The notes: generated by a model from the sequence alone, not told the origin. A stretch of 64,000 bases of DNA from Dactylorhiza incarnata (GCA_033032865.1 JAWHQI010000079.1:8684501-8748500); one strand, 5' to 3'. Positions 10,512 to 23,527 are shown, numbered from the stretch's first letter. A program made the numbers and translations.

Positions 10512-13500
10512 ATGTCGAAAGGGAATACTCCCGTTCCGATGATCAAGTTGGAGATTCTCCAACTCTGAGTTCTGTGCTTGGAAGCAGAACACGCAGTTCG
10601 GCATGAAGTACATGAACGTGTTCTACACCGTTCAATCTGTTCGCGCTGATGTTCTTGGGACAGATGGCGAGGCCCGGTGGATTGAGGATGAAGATTTTTG
10701 CCGCGACTACCTGTTTAACTGCCTCTCCAACAAGCTTGCTGAGATGTATAGTAAACTGTAGACGGCCAAAGAAATCTGGGATGCTCTGGAGGAGCAGTTC
10801 AAGGAAGAGGAAAATATATCCAAGACACACCTCGTGGATAAGTTTATGGCTTTCACCTTCACTGAGGAAAGGGAAATCCTTCCACAGGTCGCCGATTTTG
10901 AGAATCTAGTGGACAAGCTGAACAGTGAGAAAATCCCACAGCCAGATGGATTTTTTGTAGGAGCCATCATTTTCAAGCTCCCGTCGGCGTGGTACTCCTT
11001 TAAAACGGAGATGTATCGGAAGAAAATGCATGTCATTCTTAAAGACCTCAAGCGCTTCATATGCATTGAGGATGAGAATCGGACTAGACATGCTAGGGAG
11101 ACCGTTAGGTCCTCTGCTGCCAACATGGTCACGCATCCCAAGCGTAAGTTTAAGCCTGGCAAGACTAGGTTGTTACCTAGTGCACCCGCAGGGTTGAACA
11201 AGAGCAAGAAGGCGAAGAAATTCAATGGCAAGTGCTACAATTGTAACAAGTGGGGTCACTACGCTTCAGAGTGTAAACAACCAAAGAGAGGTGACTCTAG
11301 CACACCAAAGCCTGATAACCGGTCCAATATGGTTCATCAGACTGCGTCTACCGACTTTGTTTCCATGGTTGGTAACGGACAGGCCAGTATCGAGTGGTGG
11401 CTAGACTCAGGTGCTACATGTCACGTATGCAATAATACTGCGCTTCTGGAGGATGTCACTGCAGTCCGAGAGACTGTTACTGTTGCTGATGGAGGAGTAG
11501 CTGACGTGCTGAAGGTCGGCAATGCCACCTTGACACTCTCCTCAGGTAAAACTCTTACTTTGAAAAATGTTAAATTTATACCATCATTAGCTGCTAATTT
11601 AATTTCAATTAGTTTGTTATGCGATGCGGGTATGTCATTTAACATTAGTGGTAGTCGAGTAACGCTGATGGTTCACTCACACTACTTTGGTTGTGTGTAT
11701 GTCGTCAACAGAATGTATAGGTTGAGTCTAGCAAACGAAGTAGTAAATCGGGTTAGTTTTAATTTGATCGATCCTAAGACTTTACATGCAAGACTAGGAC
11801 ACGTCAACTATAGAAAACTACTCCTGCTAGCTAGAACACACAACATCCCCTTAGACACAAAAACCAGATTTGACAAATGTGAAATTTGTGCTCAAACTAA
11901 GATAACTAGAACACCTTTTAGTCAGGTTTCTAGGAGCAAACATTTGCTAGTGTTTATACACTCCGACATCTGTGACTACAAAAGTTTTGTCACACGTGGA
12001 GGTCAGAAGTATCTGATAACATTTATCGACGACTACTCTAGATTCAGTCACATTTATCTACTTAAAACCAAAGATGAAGCTTTTGAAAAATTTTGTATAT
12101 TCAAAACTAGGACTGAGAATCAACTTGACATGAAAATCAAAAGGCTAAGGAGTGATAGAGGATGAGAATACGTCTCCGAGGAGTTCAAATATTTCCTTGC
12201 CAGCAATGGCATCATCCCTGAAATGACTGGCCCTTATTTCCCCCAATCCAACGATATCGCTGAAAGGAAAAATAGAACTTTAACAGAGATGTTGAATTCT
12301 ATGTTATTGACTGCTGGCATGCCTGCAACATATTGGGGTAAAGCTGCCTTCAAAAACGTCAATTCACATTCTTAATAAAGTTCCCCATGCAAAGTTGACT
12401 AAGACACCCTATGAGCTTTAGTTTAAGAGAACTCCTAGATTTGATAATCTTAAGACCTGGGGATGTATCGCTTATGTTAGGATACCTGACCTTAGAAGAG
12501 CTAAGATTGGACCTAGGACAAATACACGTGTCTATTTAGGATGTGCAGAGGATAGTGCTGCAGACAGATTTCTAGATCTCTCTACGAACTCTGTAATAGA
12601 ATCTAGAGATGATGTCTTCTTTGATGATAAGTTCCTTAAGGATAAGAACCTAACACTTCCATGTCTGTCAGCCACTAGTCTTGAGCCTCCAACTGAGCCA
12701 AGCCAACGCAACTCTGACACTGAGCCTGTAGACACTAGTGGTTTAGATACCAGAAGGCTATCTAGTAGAGAGAAAATGCCTAAAAGCTTTGGTACAGACT
12801 TCGTGACTTACCAAGTTGAAGCTGATCCATCCACCTATAAGGAAGCGATGCGATCTCGAGACTCTCTATTATGGAAAGAAGACATAGATGAAGAGTTAAA
12901 CTCTCTCATGCAGAACAACATGTGGACACTGGTTGACTTGCCCAAAGGGGCTAAGACCATTGAAAACAAATGGGTTCTGAAAAAGAAGCTTAATCTAGAT
13001 GGGAGTATTGCAAAATACAAAGCACGTCTAGTTGCAAAAGGCTTCACTCATGTGAGTGGAATAGACTACTTGGATCTATACTCACCTGTTTGTCACTATG
13101 CGATAATTAGGATACTTCTCACAATAGCATCTATTGAACACTTTATACTTCATCAGATGGTTGTCAAGACTGCATTCTTAATGGAGATCTGACCGAGGAG
13201 GTCTATATGCACCAACCTGAAGGGTTTGTCATAGAAGGTCTGGAGAATAAGGTCTGTAAGTTGATTAAGTCACTCTACGGATTGAAGCAAGCACCCAAAT
13301 TGTGGCACGAAAAATTTGATACTTGTGTTAAAGCCATGGGTTTTAAATCCAGCTTTTCAGATAAATGTCTATACGTTCGAACAAGTTCAAATAAAGTTGC
13401 AATTATATGCTTGTATGTTGATGACATGCTAATTCTGGGCACTGATCAGTCTGAGGTGAAAGACGTGAAAGCTGCCTTGATGGCACAATTTAGCATGACT

Positions 13501-14356
13501 GACTTAGGTGTGGTGAAAACCATCTTAGGAATGGAAGTGAACTTTACTGAAAAGGGTATTACCCTAAGCCAGAGTCACTATATTAAAAATCTACTTGAGA
13601 AGTGGGGTTACGTTAATAGCAAAGGTAGTGAGACTCCATACGATTATAACAATAGACTGAAACCGAATGAAGGTTCATCTATTAGACAGTTGGATTACCC
13701 AAACCCATAGGGAAATGTATGCTACAACCTGCACTAGACCTGACATAGCCATTACGGTCGGCATGTTAAGTAGATTTACGAGTTACCCTGGGAAGGACTA
13801 CTGGAATGCCTTAGAAAGGCTAATGCGATACTTAAAGTACACTGAAAAGTATGCATTATGTTACAGTGGACATCCTCTTGTGCTTGAGGGGTATTCTGAT
13901 GCCTCCTGGTGTTCAGAAATTGCTGATAGTAGATTCACTAGCAGTTTTGTATTTACCCTAGGAGGAGGAGCAGTAGCTTGGAAGTCAAAGAGGCAGTCGT
14001 GCATTGCACATTCCTCTATGGAATCAGAACTCTATGCTCTCACTTCTGAAGGAGAAGATGCAGAGTGGATAAGAGATCTGATAATAGACATTCCAATGAC
14101 GAGTCTGAAAATGCACTCTATTTTGCTATACTGTGACAATCAAGCCATAAAAACCATTGCAACAAATACGTTGTTCAATGGAAAGCGAAGGCAACTAAGG
14201 ATGAAACAGGCCTGGTTGACCCATCTCACCAGTCAGGGGATAATCTCTCTATTGGACGTGAGATCGAAAGATAATGTAGCAGATGTCCTTACCAAGGGAT
14301 TATGTAAGGTTCTAACAAATAAAACATTGGGGGAGATGGGATTAAGGTTCATTTAG
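10512..14356 (+). pseudogene. gag-pol: COP1 gag-pol, decayed by stops and frameshifts
   Basis: It begins ATGTCGAAAGGG at 10512 and ends at 14356 (ADVLTKGL...GLRFI). Recognisable parts: gag with zinc knuckle CYNCNKWGHYASEC (about 11233), protease WWLDSGATCHV (about 11395), GAG-pre-integrase LHARLGHVNY, integrase core with HSDI, RSDRG and AERKNRT, RT with YGLKQAPKLW and YVDDML (about 13420), RNase H with YSDASW and SSMESELYAL. Breaks seen: frameshift near 10555, TAG at 10759, TGA at 12163 within the integrase, frameshift near 12360, TAG near 12420, frameshift near 13180 and another near 13700. It cannot make active enzymes. Confidence 0.88.
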
Positions 14357-15169
14357 TATTACTTAATACCCTGCTTATGTTTTAAATCTTAGAACCATAG
14401 TCTGCTTACATTAGAGCATCTAGAGTGAGCACACGGAAGTATTTCAGATGTTATCTGATGAAAGCCAGAGATGAATAGTTGCCAGTCATTCCAAACTTGA
14501 TGACTTACGCAATTATTTTTTATTCAAAGGCTGATTTGGGTATCATTCCAAAAAGGAATACTGAAGTTGCTGATATACGTCATGATATTATGATCGTTAC
14601 TTATATCATTCCAAACTTGATGATATATTGGTCACAGCTTGTTGTATCATTCCAAACTTGATGGTATAGCACAATTGTGAAATGTCTAGTAATAATCTTA
14701 AAAATCGAAGGAACATGGTTTGATTCTATGAAATCAATTGTCTAATTTTGTGTAAATTGGATAGAGATGTTGATATGTGATTCTTTCTTCCTGGTTAGAT
14801 TATTACGTTCTTTTATTGCTAGAACTAATCACTTTACTTTTGATTAGCAAATGTTAGAATTCGTAGAGATTTGTCTCATGACATTCTTATTGTGTCTGTT
14901 TGCAGATCACATGGAGACTGGAGGAGAGAAAGATGATTTCGACCCGGATGACGATGATCTGTTGTTTGAATAGATCATTGATCAGTTATCCTTTTGAGTT
15001 TTTTCCAGTTTTGCTTACTGCTTTGTTTGGAGCCATGTGTTTGAGTATAGATATTCTGTATTCTAAAACTTATATTTATGTTTTTTCTGGAAAACTCATG
15101 TTTTTTCGTTATTAACTCTTATTTAAGTAATCTGTGATGTGACCCCGTTATTTACAATATAGGGGAGAT
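14357..15169 (+). other. COP1 3' untranslated region with a repeated 18-bp word
   Basis: The 18-bp word TCATTCCAAACTTGATGA occurs at 14486, 14606 and (one change) 14647, and a diverged form starts at 14543. Otherwise AT-rich and non-coding; the short ORFs at 14479 and 14900 have no recognisable feature. Confidence 0.7.
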
Positions 15170-15346
15170 TATTGAGGTATATTTAATATAACGGGTTAAC
15201 GGATACTTAGCGTTTGGTTAGGATCCATTAGGGATCCACGTACCCGCCGGGGATTTAGGGTTTGCCTATAAATACCCTACTATAGGCAACGAGTAGAGTG
15301 TTCAAAACTAGACACTCAAGCGGATGCTTCGAGCACCATTCTAACA
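15170..15346 (+). repeat. COP1 3' LTR
   Basis: 177 bp, TATA box TATAAATA at 15267-15274, ends TTCTAACA. It is preceded by the polypurine tract and followed by the target duplication TAAAT. Confidence 0.93.
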
Positions 15347-16459
15347 TAAATTAGGATAACCTATAATTCAGAAAATGGAAGAAAATTTGGAGTTGTCAAG
15401 TTGTTTGGAGTCAGTCCCTCCACTGTCTATAGCAGCCCCCAATCTCCAAACTATAATCAAGATTTCGTTTTCGAAGGAGAAGTAGATTAGGAAGAAGTTA
15501 CCATAATTCTCATGGAAGATGAAAATGAACAAAATTCAATGTCCTCCCATATGATTTTGGTTATGGCGGTAACCTCTTCACCTCTAACTTATATTTATTC
15601 ATGTTAGGATAATAAGAAAAAGGTTGAGGATCATCCAAAACCAGGAGAGAATAATCATAACCCTTCCCCTGGTTTGCCGAGATTTGATCCAAAGCCATAC
15701 TTATGCATAGCATTACTTCATTCATTATCCAGTTTTTTTCATCTTTTAAAAGTTAATTCACAGAAAATGAAATGAAATCTAGGGAGCATGGAGAGAGAGA
15801 GGGGGAGAGAGAGATTCAATCTTCATCGATTTTGAGTAGTTCGACTCCAATCCATGCCTGATCAAGGAGTAAGAGGTGGATTTTCTGCCATGAGAGGAGG
15901 AGCAGAGGAAATAGGAAGAGGGAGAGATGAGGAGGGGAGACCTTGCCGTCGAGCCTGCCTGAGACGAAGGCGGAGCCATCCATATATAGCCAGAATTGGC
16001 CAATCCAAAACCTCCAGCGAAGCTCCTCTTTCGAATCCTAAAGCACTGGTGTCCTCCATCCCATGTGATGAATCTATCCCAGGAACACGTCCAGGGGATA
16101 TTGAGCCCGAGTTTGCAACTCCTGTGCAGCTCGCGATCTCGCCACCAGATATCGCCCTCAGATTTAGCCGCCTCTTGCTTTCAGACCCTATTCTGGTTGT
16201 CCGCTGGTTTCTAGCTTAGATTAGGAATAAGGATTAAGTCTTATGCGTGTAATATATAAATATAAATAAACTTATATATATTATTATATGTACAGATATT
16301 TATATACTCATATATACATATTTATATATATAAACACATATTTGTATAGCAGGGCATACAAGGAATGTGCGGGAAAAAATGCGCAAATGTAATCATTGCG
16401 TTTATAATGGACCCTACAAGTTAAATAAATGTAACCATGGTTTATTATGAGTTTGATTA

Positions 16460-16954
16460 CCCGCAATTACTTATTTGAATCGTCGCGTAGTTCAAAACAA
16501 CATATTTTCATCAACTTTCTCAATTCTGTTTGAAATTGAATGAAACGAGTTGCATTGTATTCATATGGATTCTACGAGTCTAATGCAACTGACCGAAGTC
16601 AATTCTGAGCATGTATGCTCAATATATTAAAACAACGTCGTCGGAACGCGCTACGATACTCGAAATGGTCATATTTCCCAAATGACCTCGGATTGGAACA
16701 AAACGAGTTCGATTGTACTCGTATCAACCATACGAGTCTGTCGCAACTGACGGAAGTCAATTCGGAGTACGTATTATTACTATACTACTTAAGCGTTGTG
16801 GCGAAGCATAATGCTACCTAAAACAATCATTTCTTTAGATAACCATCATTTTGTGGTGGAGGTCGTCGGGTCGTGGTTTTCTATGACCTGGTCTAAGCTC
16901 TTCCAAGGGTTCAATTGAACCGGCTAGACCCTATTTTAGAGTTTGGATGTTACA
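16460..16954 (-). repeat. Terminal U3 repeats of LTR-D
   Basis: Two diverged units contain CTACGAGTCTAATGCAACTG / TACGAGTCTGTCGCAACTG followed by ACCGAAGTCAATTC or ACGGAAGTCAATTC, closely related to the three units of the TEK1 LTR at 27570-27970. Ends GGATGTTACA. Confidence 0.7.
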
Positions 16955-16964
16955 AGGAGGAGTC

Positions 16965-17980
16965 ATCCCATGTAACCGCTTTTAGGACCTTCTTCTTCTC
17001 TTTTCCCATGTGCTGCTTTTCTTTACGCTCTTTTAGATATTTCGGGCACTGGCTCCGAATGTGTCGGTCTTTCTACAATGATAGCAATCCGGTGGTGGTC
17101 GCTCATCATCGTCCTCGTCGCTACCTCTTCCTTTCTTCGATGAGGATTCCTTCTTGATGAAATATTTCTGGAAGGTGTTTCTCCTTTCCGGGTTCTTCAT
17201 GAACCTTTTGAACTTCTTCACAAAAAGGCTCTCCTCGTCTTCTTCATCATCATCTTTGTCAACCTCCTTCTTTGACTTCAATGCTAAGGCCTTCTTCTTT
17301 GGCTCCATGTTGTACTCTTGTTGTTGAATCTTGAGTTCAACCTCATGGGTCTTGAGGTTCCTAATGAGGCTCTCAATTTAAAGCTTCTTTAGATCGTCCG
17401 ACTCCGAGATAGCCGTCACCTTCGGATTGAACTTTGGAGGGAGAGATCTTAGAATTTTTCTCACCAAGTCGATGTTGCAAAACACTTTTCCAAGCACTTT
17501 TGAGTCGTTGACGATCTTAGTAAACCTTGTGTACATCGAATCAATGTCTTCATCCGCCTTCATCCGGAATTTCCCGTATTCGGATTCAAGTTGGAAAAGC
17601 TTTGAATTCTTGACCTGCGAAGTACCTTCATGAGTGATTTCTAATAATTTCCATATATCATATGAAGTTTCGCAAGCACAAGTTTTATTAAATTCCGTTC
17701 TATCTAAAGCACAAAATAAAGCTTTCATAGCGTTAGCGTTGTTCTTGCATCTTAACTTGTCATTATCATCTCATTTGTCTCTTGGTTTTTCCATAGTGAC
17801 TTCTCCAACAACAATTGTTGGTGGAGAGTAGTATTGTTCCACCATACCCCATACATCATTATCTAAAGCATTTAGAAAGCAACGCATTCTAGTTTTCCAA
17901 TAATTATAATCAGTACCGGTAAATAGTGGTGGTCTACTAATCCCTTGACCCTCAGTGAAAGCATGATCATTATGCGTCAT
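16965..17980 (-). pseudogene. gag: SIR2 gag, truncated by LTR-D insertion
   Basis: Start ATG at 17980-17978 (MTHNDHAF), equivalent to the SIR1 gag start. It keeps the copia gag region (TDYNYWKTRMRCFL) and the UBN2-like part. TGA at 17771-17773 and TAA at 17378-17380 are in-frame stops. A one-base loss near 17074, inside the zinc knuckle (CYHC...), shifts the frame. Similarity to SIR1 gag continues to TWDDSS at about 16970, then stops at the LTR-D end. The remainder of gag and pol are not in the window. Confidence 0.85.
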
Positions 17981-18015
17981 TAATCCCGGTTGTGAAACCG
18001 TTTTGGAATAGCCTC

Positions 18016-18027
18016 GCTCTGATACCA
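18016..18027 (-). other. SIR2 primer-binding site, initiator tRNA-Met
   Basis: The minus strand reads TGGTATCAGAGC two bases from the LTR end at 18030. Confidence 0.93.
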
Positions 18028-18029
18028 AG

Positions 18030-18525
18030 TGTTGGATCTGATGGCGCCCTTAGAGGGGGGTGAATAAGGGGTTTTCTGTTTTTGAGATAAACTGACATAT
18101 TTTAAAATAAAGAAAAACTTTTTGGCTCTGTCGCTAACGCCTGACGTTAGATAGTTATCGCCGAGCGTTATCTCTCCAGAAAATATTTTTACAGAAATAT
18201 CTACAGTGATTTTACTTACGCAATCTTAAATGAAATACACTTTCAGAAAATCAGAGAAAATAAAATGAATATTATATATTTCAAGAAAATGATTACAAAC
18301 ATATAATTTCAATAACGCTTGAACTTAAGGCGACAAGATAAAAATCACTTTTTTGTTCCTTCACCGGTCCTTCTCCCAAGGACCGGTTGGCTATAGCCTA
18401 TTTATCCGCAAATAAGGCCTCTAGCCACCCCCTACATCTACCCTAGACCTAGTCGCCACGCACAAGGAGGAAAATTTCACCCTAAACCGAACCCGGCCTA
18501 GTCGCCATACGCAAGGCGGCGATTT
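18030..18525 (-). repeat. SIR2 5' LTR, first piece
   Basis: Begins TGTTGGATCTGATGGCGCCC on the plus strand. 18125-18175 holds GCGTTA/TAACGC-type inverted words instead of the GTCGCC type of SIR1. It ends with GATTT, the target duplication of COP2. Confidence 0.9.
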
Positions 18526-19725
18526 TGTCAATTTTCTGAAGTGGAAGTGGAATGGTGTTGGGCGGTCTGCAGGTTGGAGACAGCAGAGACCGCGCGGTCT
18601 ACGCTGGTGCTATGGTCGATTCTGTCTGTCGATCTGTTTGGGCGGTCTGGTCCGGGAGATCGTTGTTTATCCAAGCAGCTTGCGCAGGGTGTTCTGGCGA
18701 CTTGTTCAAGTCGGCCAGATGTTCAGTAGGTCTGCCTTCTTGCAGTGACCGGGCTATCTGACGACTGTTCTAGTCGGTCTGGTTTACTGAAGAAGTTCTT
18801 TGTCTTTGCAATAAAGATCGGGCAGTCTGTTTTAGGGAGACCGCAGTAACCGGGCGGTTTGTACATAACTGTATGGTTAATAAGGGAGCTGTTTAGCTTT
18901 GCTGAGCTCGGGCGGTCTGTTTTGGGAGACTGCTCGCGATCTAGTGGGCGGTTATTGTATCCCGGTTTGTGCGGTAACGACATCCGTCTACTCACCTATA
19001 AATAGGGGTGCAGGTCTCGTCATTCATAACGAGAACTGTAAGAACCAAAGTTGGCTTGATTATGCTGGTCTCAATTTGAGGTCGCGTGGTCTGAAATTTT
19101 GTCTGACCGGTTTGTTTGTTCGCAGGTTAACGGTTAGCAGCTCGCGGTCAGCTTGTCTCCCTTCTTCCAGCTTTGAATAAACCAGTCCGGGCGGACTGTG
19201 TTTAGGTGCTCTTGGTCTATGCAGTGGACTCAGTTGATCAGGCTGTCTTAAGTGGCCAGGCGATCTTGAGTTGTGGTCTGCAGCAGGTAGCAGTTTCTCT
19301 GTTTTGAGTTCGCGGGTTCTTTTGTGATCAAGACCGTGCGGTCTGGGCGATCAAGGAGTGCGAACTTGTTGTCTTTCAGTAGTTGAATAAAGTAGCAAGT
19401 CGGGCGATCTGTGGTTACGGTCTGATAGGTGCGGCTTGTGCTTTGTTCGCGTGGTCTCAGGGATATCCGTCTGGCTTGTCTGTTCGCGCGGTCTGGCGGT
19501 CTCAAGGTGTCAGATCGTCAGCAGCTTGTATTTTGTGTTTTGTGCTTCTCTCCTCCGTGATTCTTATGAATCATGTCTCTCCATGTATACCTCGAATTGT
19601 GAAGAGATGATTAATACCATAGCACTATTCGTTTTTCCCATTGTCATTGTTGCGTTACACTTATGAAAAGTTTTATGAAGTGTTTCCGCATTTTACTTCA
19701 CCTCCGGACATCAACTTTTTCAACA
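18526..19725 (+). repeat. COP2 5' LTR (1200 bp)
   Basis: TGTCAATTTT...TTTTTCAACA. TATA box at 18997-19004, possible polyadenylation signal AATAAA at 19176-19181. The word GGTCTG, often as GCGGTCTG, recurs throughout. An ORF of about 62 codons (18541-18729) is conserved with the 3' LTR. Confidence 0.93.
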
Positions 19726-19738
19726 TGGTATCAGAGGC
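19726..19738 (+). other. COP2 primer-binding site, initiator tRNA-Met
   Basis: TGGTATCAGAGGC abuts the LTR end. Eleven of twelve core positions match TGGTATCAGAGC. Confidence 0.9.
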
Positions 19739-19809
19739 AGGTTGTTGAGGTTGCTGAGCTGATACTTCTCTCGGGTTTCTCAAGTTGGTTAGCCATCAGT
19801 GGGATAGCA

Positions 19810-22800
19810 ATGGAAGGAGGATATGCTGGAGGTCTTGGTATTGAGCTCCTTACACAGACTAACTTCAAGAAGTGGAAGTCTTGCATGGAGGGCTATCTTC
19901 TTGGCGAGGATTTGTGGGGGGTTGTAGGAGGAGAAGCAAGACAAGCTGTTACTCCTGCTGAAGGGAATGCTGAGCTCGTGAAGGCTTGGAAGAGAACGAA
20001 TGCTAAGGCGGAGTTCACTCTCAAAAGAGTTATCATTTCGGAGTTGTTTGATCACATCATCGGATGTGGATCGGCTGCTGAAATTTGGATAGCCTTGGAT
20101 GGCTTGTTCAATAAGAAGAATGTAGCTAGGATACAGTTCTTGGAGAATGAGTTGGCGAAAGCAACTCAGGGGGATTTGTCTATCTCAACGTTCTTCTTGA
20201 AGATGAAGAACCTTTGCGCAGAGATATCGGCTTTGGACCCGGATGAGCCAATCTCAAAAGCTAAGCGGAAGAGACACATAATATGCGGCTTGCGGAAGGA
20301 GTATGTGGCCTTTGTTACTTCTGTTCAAGGCTGGGCCAATCAGCCATCGTTGCTAGAGATAGAGAACTTACTTGCTTCATAAGAGAGTTTGGCTAAGGAA
20401 ATGGCTAGGATTTCTGTCTCTGGGGGAGAAGGTGAGGCTCTCATCTCTGGTAAGAAGAAGAGATGGGACAAGAAGAAGAAGACATCTGGAGATGATGGTC
20501 CATCTACTTCATATCAGCAGGAGAGGAGCTATGCTCCTAAGAGTGATGGGAAGAAGCAGGAAGGACCTAGATGCTTCAGGTGCAACAAGCTTGGTCATTT
20601 CAAAAGAGACTACAAAGTCAATCTTCAGCCAAGGAATGCTGCAGGGAAGGAGGAGGCGGGTTCCAATTCTGAAGGTAGTTGGGGTGGTGGAGGTGCATTC
20701 ATGACAAGCATGTGTGTTCGAGCCATGGCTTCCATCAACTATCGAGATAATTGAATAGTGGACTCTGGGTGTGGTCATCACGTCACCGGGGATGAGTCGA
20801 AGTTCTCCTCATTGCAGGCATATACAGGTAATGACGCTATCATTACGGCTGATGATATTGTTCATGCAGTAGAGAAGGAGGGTGTGGTTTCTTTGAACGA
20901 TGATAGAGGTACTCTTATATTGAAGAGTGTCTATCATGTTCCGGGGATGAAGAAGAACCTCTTCTCGGTGACCAATACGGTGGATGCTGGCTATCACATT
21001 CTGTTTGGTCCAACAGAAGTGAAATTTCTCCGAAATGTTTCAGCTGTGAAAGCTGAGGTCACTCATGTTGGGAGACAGGTGAAGGACTTTTTTGTTCTTT
21101 CAACAAGTTCTTATGTTGATAAGATGAGGGCTAACGACAGCGCTACTATCTGGCACGAAAGACTTGGGCATGTTGGGATGGATAAGTTGAATGTTATGAC
21201 GGGAAGAGGCCTGGTGAAAGGTCTGCCTAGCTTGTCATCTTTCGGGGAAGGTCATGTTTGTACAAGTTGTCAGTTTGGTAAGGCTCAACGTCTTCCATTT
21301 GACAAATCACAAAGCAGATGTAAAAGACCATTGGAATGTTTTCATGGTGATCTGTTTGGACCTACCAACACTGCCAGTCTTGGAGGTAGCAGGTATATGC
21401 TGATCTTGGTTGATGACTTTACCAGATATACTTGGGTATATTTTCTGAAGGAGAAGTCAGAGGCGTTCGAGAGGTTTGTGGAGTTCAAGGAGCTAGTGGA
21501 AGGTCGGCTTAACCTGTGGGTCAAGAGGTTCAGAACAGACAATAAAGGGGAGTTTACCTCCAAGGCGTTCTTTAACTTCTGCAGGAAGCATGGCATCCAA
21601 AGGGAGCTTTCTTCTGCTCACACTCCACAACCGAACGGAGTTGCAGAGCGGAATATTCGTCATCTGACGGAGACCTGCAAATGTTGGCTTCATGCCAAGA
21701 GTATCCCAAAGTCCTTCTGGGTAGAGGGAATGTCTTGGGCGGCCTATGTTATCAACTGGATGCCTCTCTGTCCCATCAACATGAAGACCCCTCATGAGTT
21801 GATGTTCAAGGAGAAGCCAAGCGTGGAACACTTTCGAGTGTTTGGTTCTTCCTGCTATGTGCATGTTCCGGATGCCCATCGAACGAAGCTAGATGCTAAG
21901 GCAAGGAAACTAGTCTTTGTCGGTTATGATGACCGGAAGAAAGGGCGGAGATGCATGGATCCCGAGACACGGAGATATGTGGTCTCTAGGGATGTGGTAT
22001 TTGACGAGCTGCCGTCATACCAAGGTAGCTCTTCTGTTGAGTTACAAGGACGCAGGGTAGATGGTGGACTAGTGGAAGCTGCACGGGAAGTTCTGGTGGA
22101 GTTACCTATTTCTCCAGGTGCTCCTGGTATTTCTAGCTCTGGGTCAGGTGCTTCAGGTTCTGGAAGCAGGGGGAGCGATGCTCCATGTTTACCTGAAAGG
22201 AGAGCTAGACCAGAAGCTGCAGTGTATGAGGTGGTTCAGAGTCAAGCTCTGAGGAGGTCCAAGATGACCATTATTCCACCTGATCGGTATACGGGCGGAA
22301 ACTTGGTGAGCTTTGTCTCATGTTTCTTCGCAGGTCCCCTGGATGAGAGAGAGCCATCTTGTTATAAAAATGTCATTGGAGTCAAGGAGTAGGAAGGAGC
22401 CATGGATGAAGAGATGGCTGCCCTCAGGAAGAATCAGACTTGGGACTTGGTGCCTAAGGTTGAGGGTGTTACTCTGGTGACTTGCAAGTGGGTTTTCAAA
22501 CTGAAGAAGAAGGCTGATGGAAGTATTGAACGGTACAAGGCTCGCCTTGTAGCTCGAGGTTTCTCTCAGAAGTATTGGGAGGATTATGAAGAAACATTTA
22601 GTCCCATTGCCAAGATGACTTCGGTCCTGGTGGTGATCGTATTGGCAGCTTGCCAAGGGTGGAAGATTTGGCAACTCGACGTGAAGAACGCTTTCTTATA
22701 TGGCGAGATTGACAAGGATATCTTCATGGATCAGCCAACTGGTTATGTATCCGAAGAGCACCCAAGATATGTTTGCAAGTTCAAGAAGGCTCTTTACGGC

Positions 22801-23527
22801 TTGAAGCAAGCGCCTCGGGCGTGGTATGGGAAGATCGTAGAATACCTCCAGTTCTGTGGATACTTTGCTTCTGACTCGGATTCAAGCTTATTCGTAAAGA
22901 AGACAGGGGAGCTTCAGGTCTTGGTGCTGTTGTACGTTGACGATATGATCGTCACGGGGAATTCTTAAGTGGAGGTAGCTAGGCTTTATGCTGAGCTAGC
23001 TATCAGATTTGAGATGAAGGATTTGGGTGAGCTCCACCATTTCCTTGGGCTCGAAGTGGAGAGAAAAGAGAGCGGTATGCTTGTTTCCCAAAAGGGCTAT
23101 GCGGATCGAATCGTGAAGAGGTATGGCATGGAAGGGGGGAAGAGCAGCTCTACTCCACTGGAGGTTTGAGTTCATCTTCGACTAGATGAAGGGAAGGTTC
23201 TTACCGATCCTTTGGTGTTCCGAGCTTTGGTCGGAAGCTTGATATATTTGACGATCACGAGGCCAGATATTGCTTATGCAGTTGGCAGGGTGAGTCAGTT
23301 TATGGTAGAGCCTCGTAAACCTCATCTTGTGGCGGCTAGGAGTATCTTGAAGTATGTCAAATCCACCTTGGATTTGGGTCTCTTCTACGGGAGAGATTCG
23401 GGCTTTTGTTTGTACGGGTACATGGATGCGGATTATGGAGGAGATTCGAATGATCGGAGATCGACGTCTGGATATGTCTTTATGACAGGCTCTATAGCTA
23501 TATCATGGTGCAGCAAGAAGCAGGATT
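19810..23527 (+). pseudogene. gag-pol: COP2 gag-pol up to RNase H, nonsense-decayed
   Basis: Start chosen at ATG 19810 (MEGGYAGG), before the gag core TNFKKWKSCMEGYL. Zinc knuckle CFRCNKLGHFKRDY near 20575 has Tyr in place of the last Cys. Protease VDSGCGHHVTGD at 20758; GAG-pre-integrase WHERLGHVG; integrase with HGDLFGP, RTDNKGEF and VAERNIRHL; RT with [10 protein letters not shown] and YVDDMIVTGN (about 22935); RNase H with MDADYGGDSNDRRSTSG. In-frame stops lie at 20380, 20752, 22390, 22966 and 23167, each one transition away from a plausible sense codon. No frameshift was seen. TEK1 interrupts the RNase H after KKQD. Confidence 0.9.

Larger units (their letters stand above)
9404..15346 (+). 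mobile_element. COP1: Ty1/copia retrotransposon with short LTRs (5943 bp)
   Basis: LTRs of 178 and 177 bp flank a degenerate gag-pol in the plus orientation. The target duplication TAAAT is seen at 9399-9403 and 15347-15351. The right LTR begins TATTGAGG where the left begins TGTTGAGA, so the terminal TG has mutated. AGGGGAGAT (15161-15169) is the polypurine tract. No initiator-Met primer site follows the left LTR. The element sits inside LTR-D. Confidence 0.93.
7578..16954 (-). mobile_element. LTR-D: Tekay-like gypsy LTR remnant, split by COP1
   Basis: The right end reads GGATGTTACA (16945-16954), the reversed form of the TGTAACATCC end typical of these LTRs, and lies inside SIR2 gag. The right 500 bp resemble the U3 repeats of TEK1. 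Excluding COP1 (9404-15346) it is about 3.4 kb. The left limit at 7577 is only the end of the ATH1-like fragment. No coding domain is visible. The part from 15352 to 16460 holds a GA block, a TATA-like word and an AT-rich stretch. Confidence 0.5.
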
